A stretch of DNA of 64,000 nt from positions 4,665,001-4,729,000 of the forward strand of contig NZ_CP025791.1 of assembly GCF_002886045.1 (NCBI RefSeq), given 5' to 3'. The position numbers and the translations under genes are program-made. Shown one piece after another: positions 20,301 to 30,610 of this stretch. The notes beneath the pieces are model-generated. The model saw only the letters and a list, made by a program, of their open reading frames with translations, was not told the origin of the DNA and made no database searches. Position 1 is the stretch's first letter. Every line of letters begins with the position of its first letter. Source of the stretch: Flavivirga eckloniae. GTDB taxonomy: Bacteria; Bacteroidota; Bacteroidia; Flavobacteriales; Flavobacteriaceae.

Positions 20301-20411
20301 GGGAATGGAATTAGATTGTTCTGTTACTGTTCCTTTTATAGCATTCTGTCCAAATAAAAATACAGGTAGAATTAGCATAAAAAACAATAATCGCTTAGTC
20401 GTCGTTTTCAT
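17334..20411 (-). CDS. susC: SusC-family TonB-dependent maltodextrin receptor
   Basis: A 1025-aa outer-membrane transporter that starts the leftward starch operon. Signal peptide 1-21, carboxypeptidase-D-like domain (25-95, TNGTTTDFDGNF), TonB box LDEIVIIGYG (101-110), plug (about 115-225, SFSILKDASATAIYGSRASNGV) and a barrel ending in Phe. No STN domain, unlike the receptor at 259. It is divergent from the LacI regulator gene across 246 bp that contain a LacI-type palindrome. The substrate is inferred as malto-oligosaccharides from downstream SusD, the SusE-like protein and amylase. Confidence 0.94.
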   Translation of the reverse strand: MKTTTKRLLFFMLILPVFLFGQNAIKGTVTEQSNSIPLPGVNVVIKGTTNGTTTDFDGNFQIKANNGDIIVFSYIGYQTVEITFSGQSTLNVQLSEDTDQLDEIVIIGYGSVKKEDLTGSVDVVSSKEFNKGTVVSADQLLNGKAPGVRITTAGGAPDAKPNIRIRGGASLSANSNPLIVIDGIAVDNSNPAGVNNPLTLVNPNDIESFSILKDASATAIYGSRASNGVIIITTKKGTSGDVKFNFSSNISTSKVSDKIDLFDGNEFVDFITTTYPQETNQLGVPAGSVSTNEAVVQNINGRDIYNSDWQDAIFRTSMSQDYNFSARANLFKKIPFRASVGYNETEGVLKTNDYKRTTASLKLTPKFFEDHLKVDVNVKSIFVDKNNIDNDGALGGAVNFDPTKPIFDSNSPFGGFYTNLNDQQNIDGSSNPVALLLQRRRPEKVDKVLGNVEFDYKMHFLPELRAVLNLGLEASKAEIEETFSDNALATYRLDNTNSDPNSNIYNYVFNPGVNFRENQHITNTTMEAYLAYRKEFDDYFINNFDIQAGYGYQNFKNDGNKEEYRYNTDTGIRELTPNPANPNNRYFNELNLQSFFARSNINLYNKYLVTVSFRADGSSLFRKDKRWGYFPAAALAWKLKEEAFLKDLDFINDIKIRIGWGKTGQQDITGIAGFYPSTPLFRAGLSSSQYLPGAAIYNAEPFNNDLTWEKTTTYNAGIDFNFFKNSIISGSFDIFKRETNDLLVEAPVGPGQGLTNVFPQNIGETESEGFELNLNLNPIQNETINLSFNGNIAYSKTEVVNLNEVTDITAPDSGIPTGTGVNLARHVVGHEAYAAWVFKQIYDANGRPILDAFVDRNNDGIIDNDDRYNVPLRPNWTFGFGFNFNYKNWDLSSSFRGQLDGKMYNARRLSRGYTEAALPNNTQNLNNTLNFFSGAADPNFTNRRGNIPFSDYYLENAAFLRCENIVLGYTFNEILKNTRLKLYAAVNNAFLVTNYSGQDPENFDAIDDNFYPRPRVYSFGVNVDF

Positions 20412-20467
20412 ACATTTTTGTTAAATTAATGTGTTGTTTAGTTAGTTTATATTTTCACTCCTCACCT

Positions 20468-20475
20468 CAAAACTA
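20468..20475 (-). promoter_or_regulatory. Candidate -7 box of the susC operon
   Basis: Read on the minus strand this is TAGTTTTG, a full match to the Bacteroidota -7 consensus TAnnTTTG, 57 bp before the susC start codon. No TTG was found at the -33 position, which could mean dependence on an activator. The LacI-type palindrome lies about 46-61 bp upstream of this box. Confidence 0.4.
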
Positions 20476-20506
20476 TGTAAAGAAATTGTAAAGAAGGAAC
20501 TATAAA

Positions 20507-20536
20507 TTACGAAATTCGTAACGAAAACGTTTTCGT
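20507..20536. promoter_or_regulatory. Adjacent palindromes: LacI-type operator candidates
   Basis: ACGAAAACGTTTTCGT (20521-20536) is a perfect 16-bp palindrome of the CG-centred kind bound by LacI-family regulators. It touches a second palindrome, TTACGAA-A-TTCGTAA (20507-20521). Both lie between divergent susC and lacI-type genes, so the encoded regulator probably binds here and may control both directions. No second copy was noticed upstream of the MFS gene. Confidence 0.65.
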
Positions 20537-20657
20537 GTTGACAACTTTTCAGTATTTGTTGCTTTAAAATGTAAAAATTCATAATTTAGACCTTGAAAAG
20601 CCGTAATGCTTTATTGAAACCGACTGAAACTGTTCTACTTACAGAAATAGGAAAATT

Positions 20658-21731
20658 ATGAAAAGGAAAATTACTTTAAAACAAATTGCCCGAGAATTAG
20701 ATGTTTCAATTTCTACGGTTTCAAAAGCCCTTAGCAATAGCAAAGAAATTAGTGAAGATACTACTCAAAAAATTCAGGCATTTGCTAAACTTTATAACTA
20801 CAAGCCTAATAATATTGCACTTAGTTTAAAAAACAGAAAAACTAAGACCATAGGTATATTAATCCCGGAAATTGTTCACCATTTCTTTTCAACTGTAATT
20901 CGAGGTATTGAACTTATAGCGAATAGAAGGGGGTATAATGTTATTGTGGGGTTGTCTAACGAGTCTTTTACCAAGGAGATTATTAATATGGAAATGCTTG
21001 CTACTGGTAGTATTGATGGGTTTATTCTTTCTATTTCCAAAGAGACGTTGCTTAAGCAGGATTACCATCATTTTAATGCAACTATAGATCAGGGAATGCC
21101 TATTGTTATGTTTGATAGGGTTGTAAGTGAAGTAGAGTGCGATAAGGTGATCGTTGATGATTTTAACGGAGCGGTTAAGGCAGTAAAAAAACTGATTGAT
21201 AATGGTTGTAAAAATATAGGGCTTATTACTACTATGGACTATGTAAGCGTTGGAAGACTGAGAACCCAAGGGTATTTGGAAGCCTTGCAGAGTAATTGTG
21301 TAGAAGCAAATTCTAACCTAATTTTAAAGATTGATGATAGCCTGGATGTAGAAAACCATCTGGAGATTTTAGAAAATGAAATGGGACAGTTTTTTAAAAT
21401 GAACGGTAACATCGATGGTATTTTTGCTGTAAATGAATTATACGCGGTAACGGCTATGAAAGTAGCCAGAAAGTTAGGATTAAGTATTCCTGACGATATT
21501 CAAGTTATAGGTTTTACAGACGGTGTGCTCTCAAAACATGCCACTCCCAGTTTAACAACCGTGAGCCAACACGGGCAAAAAATGGGCGAACAGGCGGCGA
21601 ATTTATTAATCGATAGATTGGAGGCTTTAGATGCTGAAGGTGACCAGTATTTCACGAATAATGAGAGAAAGTCTGACTTTATAAAAATGGTTATAGAGAC
21701 CGAAATTATTGAAAGAGAATCAACTAAATAA
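20658..21731 (+). CDS. LacI-family transcriptional regulator of the starch locus
   Basis: A 357-aa LacI/GalR regulator. N-terminal helix-turn-helix at 5-25 (TLKQIARELDVSISTVSKAL), hinge helix (YKPNNIALSLKNRKT, about 48-62), then a periplasmic-binding-protein-like sensor domain from KTIGILIPEI to about 345. Likely ligand is maltose or a maltodextrin; that is inferred from the neighbouring genes. Bacteroides thetaiotaomicron uses SusR for its starch locus, whereas this locus carries a LacI-type protein. The gene lies 133 bp upstream of the MFS gene and is divergent from susC. Confidence 0.92.
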   Translation: MKRKITLKQIARELDVSISTVSKALSNSKEISEDTTQKIQAFAKLYNYKPNNIALSLKNRKTKTIGILIPEIVHHFFSTVIRGIELIANRRGYNVIVGLSNESFTKEIINMEMLATGSIDGFILSISKETLLKQDYHHFNATIDQGMPIVMFDRVVSEVECDKVIVDDFNGAVKAVKKLIDNGCKNIGLITTMDYVSVGRLRTQGYLEALQSNCVEANSNLILKIDDSLDVENHLEILENEMGQFFKMNGNIDGIFAVNELYAVTAMKVARKLGLSIPDDIQVIGFTDGVLSKHATPSLTTVSQHGQKMGEQAANLLIDRLEALDAEGDQYFTNNERKSDFIKMVIETEIIERESTK

Positions 21732-21764
21732 AAGAAATATATTAGGAAAAACTAAAATCTTTTA

Positions 21765-21772
21765 TATCTTTG
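21765..21772 (+). promoter_or_regulatory. -7 box for the MFS-led catabolic operon
   Basis: TATCTTTG matches TAnnTTTG exactly. The implied start near 21778 would give a leader of about 87 nt before the MFS ATG that contains the hairpins at 21781-21863. No clear -33 TTG is present. Confidence 0.45.
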
Positions 21773-21780
21773 ACCCGAAA

Positions 21781-21863
21781 TCAAAACTTATATTTTCACT
21801 TCTCATCATAAGTTTTGATAAGTTTACCGCTTATCAAATAGTATTAATTTAAACATACTATTT
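21781..21863 (+). promoter_or_regulatory. Leader with three overlapping hairpins before the MFS gene
   Basis: Three perfect stems follow one another: A, TCAAAACTTAT with ATAAGTTTTGA (21781-21791 / 21808-21818); B, TTGATAAG with CTTATCAA (21815-21822 / 21830-21837); C, AAATAGTA with TACTATTT (21836-21843 / 21856-21863). A and B share four bases, B and C share two, so neighbours partly exclude each other. Stem C ends one base before the ATG and would cover the initiation region. A regulatory leader is inferred from the structure alone. Confidence 0.45.
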
Positions 21864-21864
21864 A

Positions 21865-23217
21865 ATGGAAAAGCGTAGATTAAGTTTCTGGCAAATCTGG
21901 AATATGAGTTTCGGATTTCTGGGAATCCAAATGGGGTTTGCCCTTCAAAATGCCAATGCGAGTCGCGTCCTTCAAATATTTGGAGCAGACGTTCATCAGT
22001 TATCATGGTTTTGGATCATAGCACCTTTAATGGGCTTAATTGTCCAACCAATTATAGGGTACTATAGCGATAAAACCTGGGGACGATTTGGCAGAAGAAA
22101 ACCGTACTTTTTACTAGGAGCTATTCTGGCCTCTGTTGGTTTGGTATTAATGCCACAGGCAGATATGTTTATTGCATTTCTCCCTCCATTATGGGTAGGA
22201 GCAGGTATGCTAATGATTATGGATGCCTCTTTTAATATTGCCATGGAGCCTTTTCGTGCTCTGGTTGGAGATAACTTAAGAACAGACCAACGTACTCAGG
22301 GTTTTAGTGTACAGACAGCCTTAATAGGTTTTGGAGCTGTTATTGGTTCTTGGTTGCCCTATGTTTTAACTAATTGGTTGGGAATATCTAACCAAGCTGC
22401 TGAAGGAACGGTTCCCTTAAACTTGATCTTATCTTTTATTATAGGTGCTTTTATTTTAATAGTATCCATTTTAGTAACGGTATTAACAACTAAAGAATAT
22501 ACTCCAGAAGAATTAGCAAGCTTTGAGGATAAAGAAGAACCTGCTAGAGAAAAAGACAGTGAGGAAAAAAAATCCAGTTTGTTGGATATTTTTGATGACT
22601 TCAGGAAAATGCCCGAAACGATGCGGCAACTAAGTTGGGTGCAATTCTTTTCGTGGTTCGGACTTTTTGGCCTGTGGGTATTTGCTACACCAGCCATAGC
22701 ACAACATACGTATGGATTGTCGTATACAGACAGTAGTAGTTCGACCTACCAGAACGCTGGTGATTGGGTTGGCGTATTATTTGGTGTTTACAATTTTGTG
22801 TCTGCATTTTATGCATTTGCCTTACCATATATTGCAAAGAAAATAGGTAGAAAGAAGACCCATGCTTTATCCCTTGTTATTGGCGGATTGGGTTTACTTT
22901 CAATTTACATCATGCCAGATAAAAACTGGCTGATAATTTCTATGGTAGCTGTTGGTATTGCCTGGGCTAGTATATTGGCCATGCCTTACGCCATTTTAGC
23001 TGGATCGATTTCTCCAAAAAAGATGGGCGTTTATATGGGAATCTTCAATTTCTTTATTGTTATACCTCAAATCATCAATGCTTTAATTGGTGGTCCTTTA
23101 GTAAAATATGCCTATGGCAACCATGCCATTTTTGCATTGGTAACCAGCGGTGTAAGCTTTTTAATTGCGGCAGCATTGGTTTCGAAAGTGAAGGATGTTG
23201 ACGATGTAATACAATAG
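21865..23217 (+). CDS. MFS (SLC45/GPH-like) maltose transporter
   Basis: A 450-aa inner-membrane major-facilitator permease with about 12 membrane segments. The N-terminus FGFLGIQMGFALQNANASRVLQIFGA is typical of the bacterial SLC45-like sugar transporters. The loop 2-3 motif is GYYSDKTWGRFGRRKP (65-80), and a longer charged central loop lies near 205-235 (EDKEEPAREKDSEEKK). It probably imports maltose or short maltodextrins by cation symport; substrate is inferred from the adjacent maltose phosphorylase pathway. It is the first gene of a tight operon: pgmB follows after 7 bp. Confidence 0.88.
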   Translation: MEKRRLSFWQIWNMSFGFLGIQMGFALQNANASRVLQIFGADVHQLSWFWIIAPLMGLIVQPIIGYYSDKTWGRFGRRKPYFLLGAILASVGLVLMPQADMFIAFLPPLWVGAGMLMIMDASFNIAMEPFRALVGDNLRTDQRTQGFSVQTALIGFGAVIGSWLPYVLTNWLGISNQAAEGTVPLNLILSFIIGAFILIVSILVTVLTTKEYTPEELASFEDKEEPAREKDSEEKKSSLLDIFDDFRKMPETMRQLSWVQFFSWFGLFGLWVFATPAIAQHTYGLSYTDSSSSTYQNAGDWVGVLFGVYNFVSAFYAFALPYIAKKIGRKKTHALSLVIGGLGLLSIYIMPDKNWLIISMVAVGIAWASILAMPYAILAGSISPKKMGVYMGIFNFFIVIPQIINALIGGPLVKYAYGNHAIFALVTSGVSFLIAAALVSKVKDVDDVIQ

Positions 23218-23224
23218 AAATTTC

Positions 23225-23896
23225 ATGAACACAATAGGAGTTATATTCGACCTGGACGGGGTTATAGTCGATACTGCCAAGTATCATTATCTGGCATGGA
23301 AAAAACTTGCCGATACGTTAAGTTTTGAGTTTACCGAAGCACATAACGAATTACTTAAAGGTGTTAGTCGTGTGCGATCGTTGGAAATACTTTTAAACAT
23401 TGGTAATGTAAGCATATCTGAAGAAAAAAAGCAGGCGTTTCTAACGAGCAAGAATGAAGATTATTTAGGGTATATCCAGAAAATGAATGCAGACGAAATT
23501 CTTCCCGGAGTGCATGATCTTTTGGGAAAACTAGATCGTGCCGGTATTAAGTATGCACTTGGCTCTGCAAGTAAAAATGCGCCTTTAATTTTAAAACAAG
23601 TAGGCTTATTGGAAAGGTTTGAAGCTATAGTAGATGGTAACGATGTGACTAAGGCAAAGCCAGACCCTGAGGTTTTTTTAATAGCAGCGAAGAAACTCAA
23701 TCTATCCTCCGAAAAATGTATTGTTTTTGAAGATGCTATAGCTGGCATTGAAGCAGCAAATAAAGCAAACATGGTATCGGTAGGTATAGGGGATAAGGAC
23801 ACACTTAGTGAAGCCGATTTTAATTTTAACGATTTAACCGAAATACCAGACAATTTTATTGAAGAATTAATAAAAGAAACAGAGAACATAGAGTAA
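23225..23896 (+). CDS. pgmB: Beta-phosphoglucomutase
   Basis: Cytoplasmic HAD-superfamily mutase converting beta-glucose 1-phosphate to glucose 6-phosphate. At 223 aa it has the usual length. Motif I FDLDGVIVDT supplies Asp9 (nucleophile) and Asp11 (general acid/base). The cap region holds KGVSRVRSLEILL (substrate loop), motif II is GSASKNAP, motif III includes KAKPDPEVF, and motif IV is VFEDAIAGIEAA. The next gene encodes a GH65 phosphorylase that generates beta-glucose 1-phosphate, so the pathway link is strong. Confidence 0.94.
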   Translation: MNTIGVIFDLDGVIVDTAKYHYLAWKKLADTLSFEFTEAHNELLKGVSRVRSLEILLNIGNVSISEEKKQAFLTSKNEDYLGYIQKMNADEILPGVHDLLGKLDRAGIKYALGSASKNAPLILKQVGLLERFEAIVDGNDVTKAKPDPEVFLIAAKKLNLSSEKCIVFEDAIAGIEAANKANMVSVGIGDKDTLSEADFNFNDLTEIPDNFIEELIKETENIE

Positions 23897-23906
23897 AGAG
23901 AAGATA

Positions 23907-23930
23907 AAAAGCTTTGGAAAGTAAGCTTTT
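23907..23930 (+). other. Hairpin between pgmB and the GH65 gene
   Basis: Stem AAAAGCTT / AAGCTTTT (23907-23914 and 23923-23930) with an 8-nt loop, 11 bp after the pgmB stop. It lacks a long T run. It may be a weak terminator or an mRNA stability element inside the operon. Confidence 0.4.
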
Positions 23931-24048
23931 ATTGGAAAGGATTGTCACCTATTCTCTTAAAATAGAATTAATAAGAAAATAGTGCTAATTAGAAGGTTGG
24001 TCTAACAACAACGTGGTCTAAAGTCTATTTTATATCATCATTAAAAAA

Positions 24049-26358
24049 ATGAATCAAGATTACATAAAACCAAATAAATGGTCCATAATAGAAGAGGGGT
24101 TTGATGCTAGTAGGGTTGAATCTTCAGAGAGTTTGTTTAGTATTGGAAACGGTGCTATGGGGCAACGTGCCAATTTTGAAGAGAAGTATTCAGGATCAAC
24201 ATTTCAAGGAAACTATATAGCAGGTGTTTATTATCCCGATAAAACAAGAGTAGGCTGGTGGAAAAATGGCTACCCGGAGTACTTTGCAAAAGTGTTGAAT
24301 GCTCCCAACTGGATTGGGATTAATGTTTCTGTAAATGGCGAACAACTCGACCTATTTGCTTGTAAAGCAGTAACCGATTTTAAACGGGAACTCAACATGC
24401 AAGAAGGTTGGCTGTCTAGAAGCTTTACGGCAACATTAAAAAACAACACCGTAATTGAGGTTAAAACCAAGCGCTTTTTAAGCTTAGATACAGACGAACT
24501 GGGCGTTATTAAATATGAGGTTACACCAGTAAATTGTGATGCAAATATCGTTTTTCAGCCTTATTTAGATAGTGGCATAACCAATAAGGATACCAATTGG
24601 GATGATAAGTTCTGGGATACCTTAAAAGTAAGTCATGAGAACCATCAAGCCTTTATCCAGGCAAAAACCATGAAAACAGATTTTTATACCTGTACCTTCA
24701 TGGAATCCAGAATTTTTATAAATGGGAAATTCGTACTCATAGAGCCTAATATTAATGCCGATGCTAATTATGCTTCGTTTAGTTATGAACATCGGGTAAA
24801 ACAAGGTGAGGTCTATACAATAGAAAAATACGGAGGTTATACAGTAGATAGAAACCATGATAAATCAGAACTTGTCTCGACAGCCAAAAAACTCTTGGCA
24901 ATGGCTATAAAAACTGGTTTCAATCAGTTATTGGAAAAGCAAAAAGAAGCCTGGTTAAAAATTTGGGAACGCGCAGATATAACCATAGAGGGAGATATTA
25001 AAGCACAGCAAGGTATTCGCTTTAATATTTTTCAGTTAAACCAAACCTATTTGGGTAAAGATTCTAGATTAAATATAGGGCCTAAAGGTTTTACCGGAGA
25101 GAAATACGGGGGGAGTACCTATTGGGATACCGAAGCCTATTGTCTTCCATTTTACATGGCAACCAAAGATGAGAAAGTAGCCCGAAGCCTTTTGGAATAC
25201 CGATATAACCATTTGGAAAAAGCAATTGAAAATGCCGAAAAGTTAGGGTTTAAAAATGGTGCAGCATTATTCCCAATGGTTACCATGAATGGAGAAGAAT
25301 GCCATAACGAATGGGAAATTACATTTGAAGAAATTCATCGTAACGGCGCTATTTCCTTTGCCATTTACAATTACTACCGCTATACTGGCGATTACAATTA
25401 TATAGTAGAAAAAGGTTTGGAGGTTTTAATTGGGATTGCCCGTTTCTGGCAACAGCGCGCCACGTTTTCAAAAGACAAAAACCTATATGTTATTCTTGGT
25501 GTTACAGGACCAAACGAGTACGAGAATAACGTAAATAACAATTGGTACACGAATTATTTGGCACATTGGTGCATTAATTATACCATGGAAAACCTTGAAA
25601 AGATTAAAACGGAATACCCTTCAGATTTCGAACGTATCATGAATAAGGTTAAACTTTATGAGGAAGAGCTAAAAGCATGGAAGGATGTAGCAGATAAAAT
25701 GTACTTTCCTTATTCTGAAACGCATAAAGTGTATTTACAACAAGACGGGTTTTTAGACAAAGAGTTAACAACTGTAGCAGATCTGGATAAGAATGAAAGA
25801 CCTATCAACCAAAAATGGTCCTGGGATAGAATTTTACGTTCATCTTATATAAAACAAGCCGATGTTTTGCAAGGCTTCTATTTTTTTGAAGATCAATTCA
25901 CTGTAGAAGAGTTGGAGCGTCATTTCGATTTTTATGAGCCATTTACATTACATGAAAGCTCATTGTCGCCCTGTGTACATAGTATTCAAGCAGCAAAGTT
26001 AGACAGAATGGATCAAGCCTATAATTTTTACATGCGAACGTCCCGTCTGGATTTAGAAGATTATAATCATGAAGTGCATGAAGGTTTACACATTACTTCT
26101 ATGGCGGGAACCTGGATGAGTATTGTTGAAGGCTTTGGTGGTATGAGAATAAAAGAAGGGAAACTCGCTTTCACTCCTAAAATACCAGAGCAGTGGGAAG
26201 GCTATTCGTTTAAACTAAATTTTAGAAACCGGATATTAAAAGTAGATGTTGACCAAAAGCAGACAAATTTCGAAATCCTGCATGGTGATGATCTGGAGAT
26301 TTTTATAAATAACGAACGTTTATTATTAAAAAAGAAGACGTTAAAACGTGTCAATTAG
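24049..26358 (+). CDS. GH65 maltose phosphorylase
   Basis: Cytoplasmic enzyme (no signal peptide, 769 aa) that phosphorolyses maltose to beta-glucose 1-phosphate and glucose. N-terminal beta-sandwich domain (about 1-270), linker, and (alpha/alpha)6 catalytic barrel. The candidate general acid is Glu490 in TGPNEYENNVNNNWYTN, the maltose-phosphorylase form of this motif (other GH65 phosphorylases usually have GPDEY). The acceptor loop HNEWEITFE (419-427) also has the maltose-type length and composition. Phosphate-binding residues are expected near HESSLSPCVHS and SMAGTW. The 152-bp gap before it contains one hairpin and no gene. Confidence 0.93.
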   Translation: MNQDYIKPNKWSIIEEGFDASRVESSESLFSIGNGAMGQRANFEEKYSGSTFQGNYIAGVYYPDKTRVGWWKNGYPEYFAKVLNAPNWIGINVSVNGEQLDLFACKAVTDFKRELNMQEGWLSRSFTATLKNNTVIEVKTKRFLSLDTDELGVIKYEVTPVNCDANIVFQPYLDSGITNKDTNWDDKFWDTLKVSHENHQAFIQAKTMKTDFYTCTFMESRIFINGKFVLIEPNINADANYASFSYEHRVKQGEVYTIEKYGGYTVDRNHDKSELVSTAKKLLAMAIKTGFNQLLEKQKEAWLKIWERADITIEGDIKAQQGIRFNIFQLNQTYLGKDSRLNIGPKGFTGEKYGGSTYWDTEAYCLPFYMATKDEKVARSLLEYRYNHLEKAIENAEKLGFKNGAALFPMVTMNGEECHNEWEITFEEIHRNGAISFAIYNYYRYTGDYNYIVEKGLEVLIGIARFWQQRATFSKDKNLYVILGVTGPNEYENNVNNNWYTNYLAHWCINYTMENLEKIKTEYPSDFERIMNKVKLYEEELKAWKDVADKMYFPYSETHKVYLQQDGFLDKELTTVADLDKNERPINQKWSWDRILRSSYIKQADVLQGFYFFEDQFTVEELERHFDFYEPFTLHESSLSPCVHSIQAAKLDRMDQAYNFYMRTSRLDLEDYNHEVHEGLHITSMAGTWMSIVEGFGGMRIKEGKLAFTPKIPEQWEGYSFKLNFRNRILKVDVDQKQTNFEILHGDDLEIFINNERLLLKKKTLKRVN

Positions 26359-28503
<2,145 letters not shown>

Positions 28504-28514
28504 CACCTTAATCT

Positions 28515-30488
28515 ATGAGACATAAGTATAGAAAATATCAAACAAAACAATGGGTTTTAATTGCTTTGTCATTTGTACTGATGCTAAGTACATCCTGCAA
28601 AAAGCAAAATAGCTCATCTGTTAACGAACCAGAGATACCAGTTGAGGTTGTTGAAAAACAAGATATTTTACGTGTTGAACCTCCAAATTGGTGGATAGGA
28701 TTTAAAAATACAACACTACAACTTTTAGTACAGCATCCGAACATTTCAGAATGGGCACCGGAGGTTTCCTATACAGGCGTTTCTATTGAAAAAATACATC
28801 AAGCAGATAGTCCGAATTATCTTTTTATAGATTTAAACATTTCTGAAACAGCAAAAGCAGGAAAGTTTAACATCATCTTTAAAAAAGAAAATACGGATGA
28901 TTTGATTTGTACCTATGAGTTAAAATCCAGAGAAAAACCATCTGAAGATTATATCGGATTTGATAGTAGTGATGCGGTGTACCTTATAACGCCAGATAGG
29001 TTTGCGAATGGTAATCCTGATAATGACACCAATACCGATTTACAGGAGAAAACGATTGATAGAACCAACAATTATGCACGTCATGGAGGTGATTTAGCGG
29101 GCATAATAAATCATTTGAACTACATTGATGATTTAGGTTTTACAGCCATTTGGTCGTGTCCGTTATTAACCAACGATATGCCAGAGAGCTCTTATCATGG
29201 TTATGCTATAACCGATTACTATGAGGTAGATCCCAGATACGGTACATTAAACGATTACAAATCATTGGCTCAAGAAATGTCTAAAAGAGGCATGAAATTA
29301 ATCATGGATCAGGTTGCTAATCACTGTGGTTTAGGGCATTGGTGGATAAAGGATTTACCATTTAAGGATTGGGTGAATTATCAGGAAATCTATGAGGAGC
29401 ACAAGGATTCGTGGACTAATGAGGTAACCATAAAATCGAATCATAAACGCACGAACAATCAGGATTTATATGCATCTAAAAAGGATAAAGCGGCTTTAAC
29501 CGACGGGTGGTTTGTCTCTGCCATGCCCGATTTAAATCAGCGTAATCCCTTCATGGCTCAATATATTGTTCAAAATAGTATTTGGTGGGTGGAAACCGTT
29601 GGACTAGGAGGTATAAGACAAGATACTTACCCGTATCCCGATAAGGATTTTATGAGCGATTGGGCTGGTGCTATTATGAACGAATACCCTAATTTTAGTA
29701 TTGTGGGTGAGGAGTGGAGTTACAACCCTTTACTTATTGGGTACTGGCAAGAAGGCGCTAATAACCGGGATGGTTATGATTCTAATTTAAAATCTTCTAT
29801 GGATTTCGCCATGCAAAGCTTGATTTTGCAGGGTTTAAATGAACCTGAATCATGGGATCAAGGTTTGGTGAAATTGTATGAAGGTTTGGCTAACGATTTT
29901 CATTATGCATCGCCTAAGGACATTATGCTTTTTCTAGATAATCACGATATGAGCCGTGTTTTTACACAATTAAAAGGTGATATTGTTAATACAAAAATGG
30001 CTTTAAGTTACGTGCTTACATTACCTCGAATTCCACAAATATATTATGGTACTGAGGTATTGATGAACGATTTTGAAAAACCGGGCGATCATGGTTTAAT
30101 TAGAACAGATTTCCCGGGAGGCTGGGAAGGAGATACTACAAATGCATTTACCGGTGCTGGACTTACTGAGGTTCAAAAAGAAGTACAGTCTTATTTAAAA
30201 ACATTGTTAAACTTTAGAAAATCTTGTAAAGCTATTCAAGAAGGGAAAACGGTGCATTTTTCTCCCGAAAATGGTGTATACGTTTTGTTTAGAATATTGG
30301 GAGATGAAACGGTGGTTCATATTATAAATAAGAACGAGAAACCTATTGAACTGGATTTAAACAGGTTTGAAGAAATGAATTTAAAAGGAAAGGTACTTAA
30401 GGATGTTATTTCTGGAAAGGCTGTTGTATGGCTAGATAGTTTAAAGTTAGAAACTAAAGGAAGTATTATTTTAGTAACAAAAGATTAA
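28515..30488 (+). CDS. GH13 neopullulanase/cyclomaltodextrinase-like lipoprotein (SusA-type)
   Basis: A 657-aa lipoprotein (lipobox STSC, Cys28) with a cyclomaltodextrinase N-terminal beta domain (about 48-138, ILRVEPPNWWIGFKN start is characteristic), GH13 barrel and C-terminal beta domain. Catalytic residues: Asp370 (GGIRQD), Glu399 (VGEEW) and Asp478 (LDNHD). Conserved region I is DQVANH (265-270). The probable role is periplasmic or outer-membrane-bound cleavage of malto-oligosaccharides or cyclodextrins before GH97 and import. Same operon as GH97. Confidence 0.92.
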   Translation: MRHKYRKYQTKQWVLIALSFVLMLSTSCKKQNSSSVNEPEIPVEVVEKQDILRVEPPNWWIGFKNTTLQLLVQHPNISEWAPEVSYTGVSIEKIHQADSPNYLFIDLNISETAKAGKFNIIFKKENTDDLICTYELKSREKPSEDYIGFDSSDAVYLITPDRFANGNPDNDTNTDLQEKTIDRTNNYARHGGDLAGIINHLNYIDDLGFTAIWSCPLLTNDMPESSYHGYAITDYYEVDPRYGTLNDYKSLAQEMSKRGMKLIMDQVANHCGLGHWWIKDLPFKDWVNYQEIYEEHKDSWTNEVTIKSNHKRTNNQDLYASKKDKAALTDGWFVSAMPDLNQRNPFMAQYIVQNSIWWVETVGLGGIRQDTYPYPDKDFMSDWAGAIMNEYPNFSIVGEEWSYNPLLIGYWQEGANNRDGYDSNLKSSMDFAMQSLILQGLNEPESWDQGLVKLYEGLANDFHYASPKDIMLFLDNHDMSRVFTQLKGDIVNTKMALSYVLTLPRIPQIYYGTEVLMNDFEKPGDHGLIRTDFPGGWEGDTTNAFTGAGLTEVQKEVQSYLKTLLNFRKSCKAIQEGKTVHFSPENGVYVLFRILGDETVVHIINKNEKPIELDLNRFEEMNLKGKVLKDVISGKAVVWLDSLKLETKGSIILVTKD

Positions 30489-30547
30489 AATAAAGTATCT
30501 TAACGCAAGTTTGACCTAGCGATGTAAAAGTTAATAGCTAAATTTTG

Positions 30548-30570
30548 TGTCATACTGAGCACAGTTGAAG
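30548..30570. repeat. TGTCA...TGAGC dispersed repeat fragment
   Basis: TGTCATACTGAGCACAGTTGAAG resembles one arm of the element at 32108-32244 (TGTCACATCGAGCGCAGTCGA on the opposite strand). It lies in the 122-bp gap between two GH13 genes and looks like a solitary half of a dispersed flavobacterial intergenic repeat. Confidence 0.45.
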
Positions 30571-30610
30571 CCTGCCTTATTTTAAAAGTAATTAAGATTA
30601 AACCATATTC

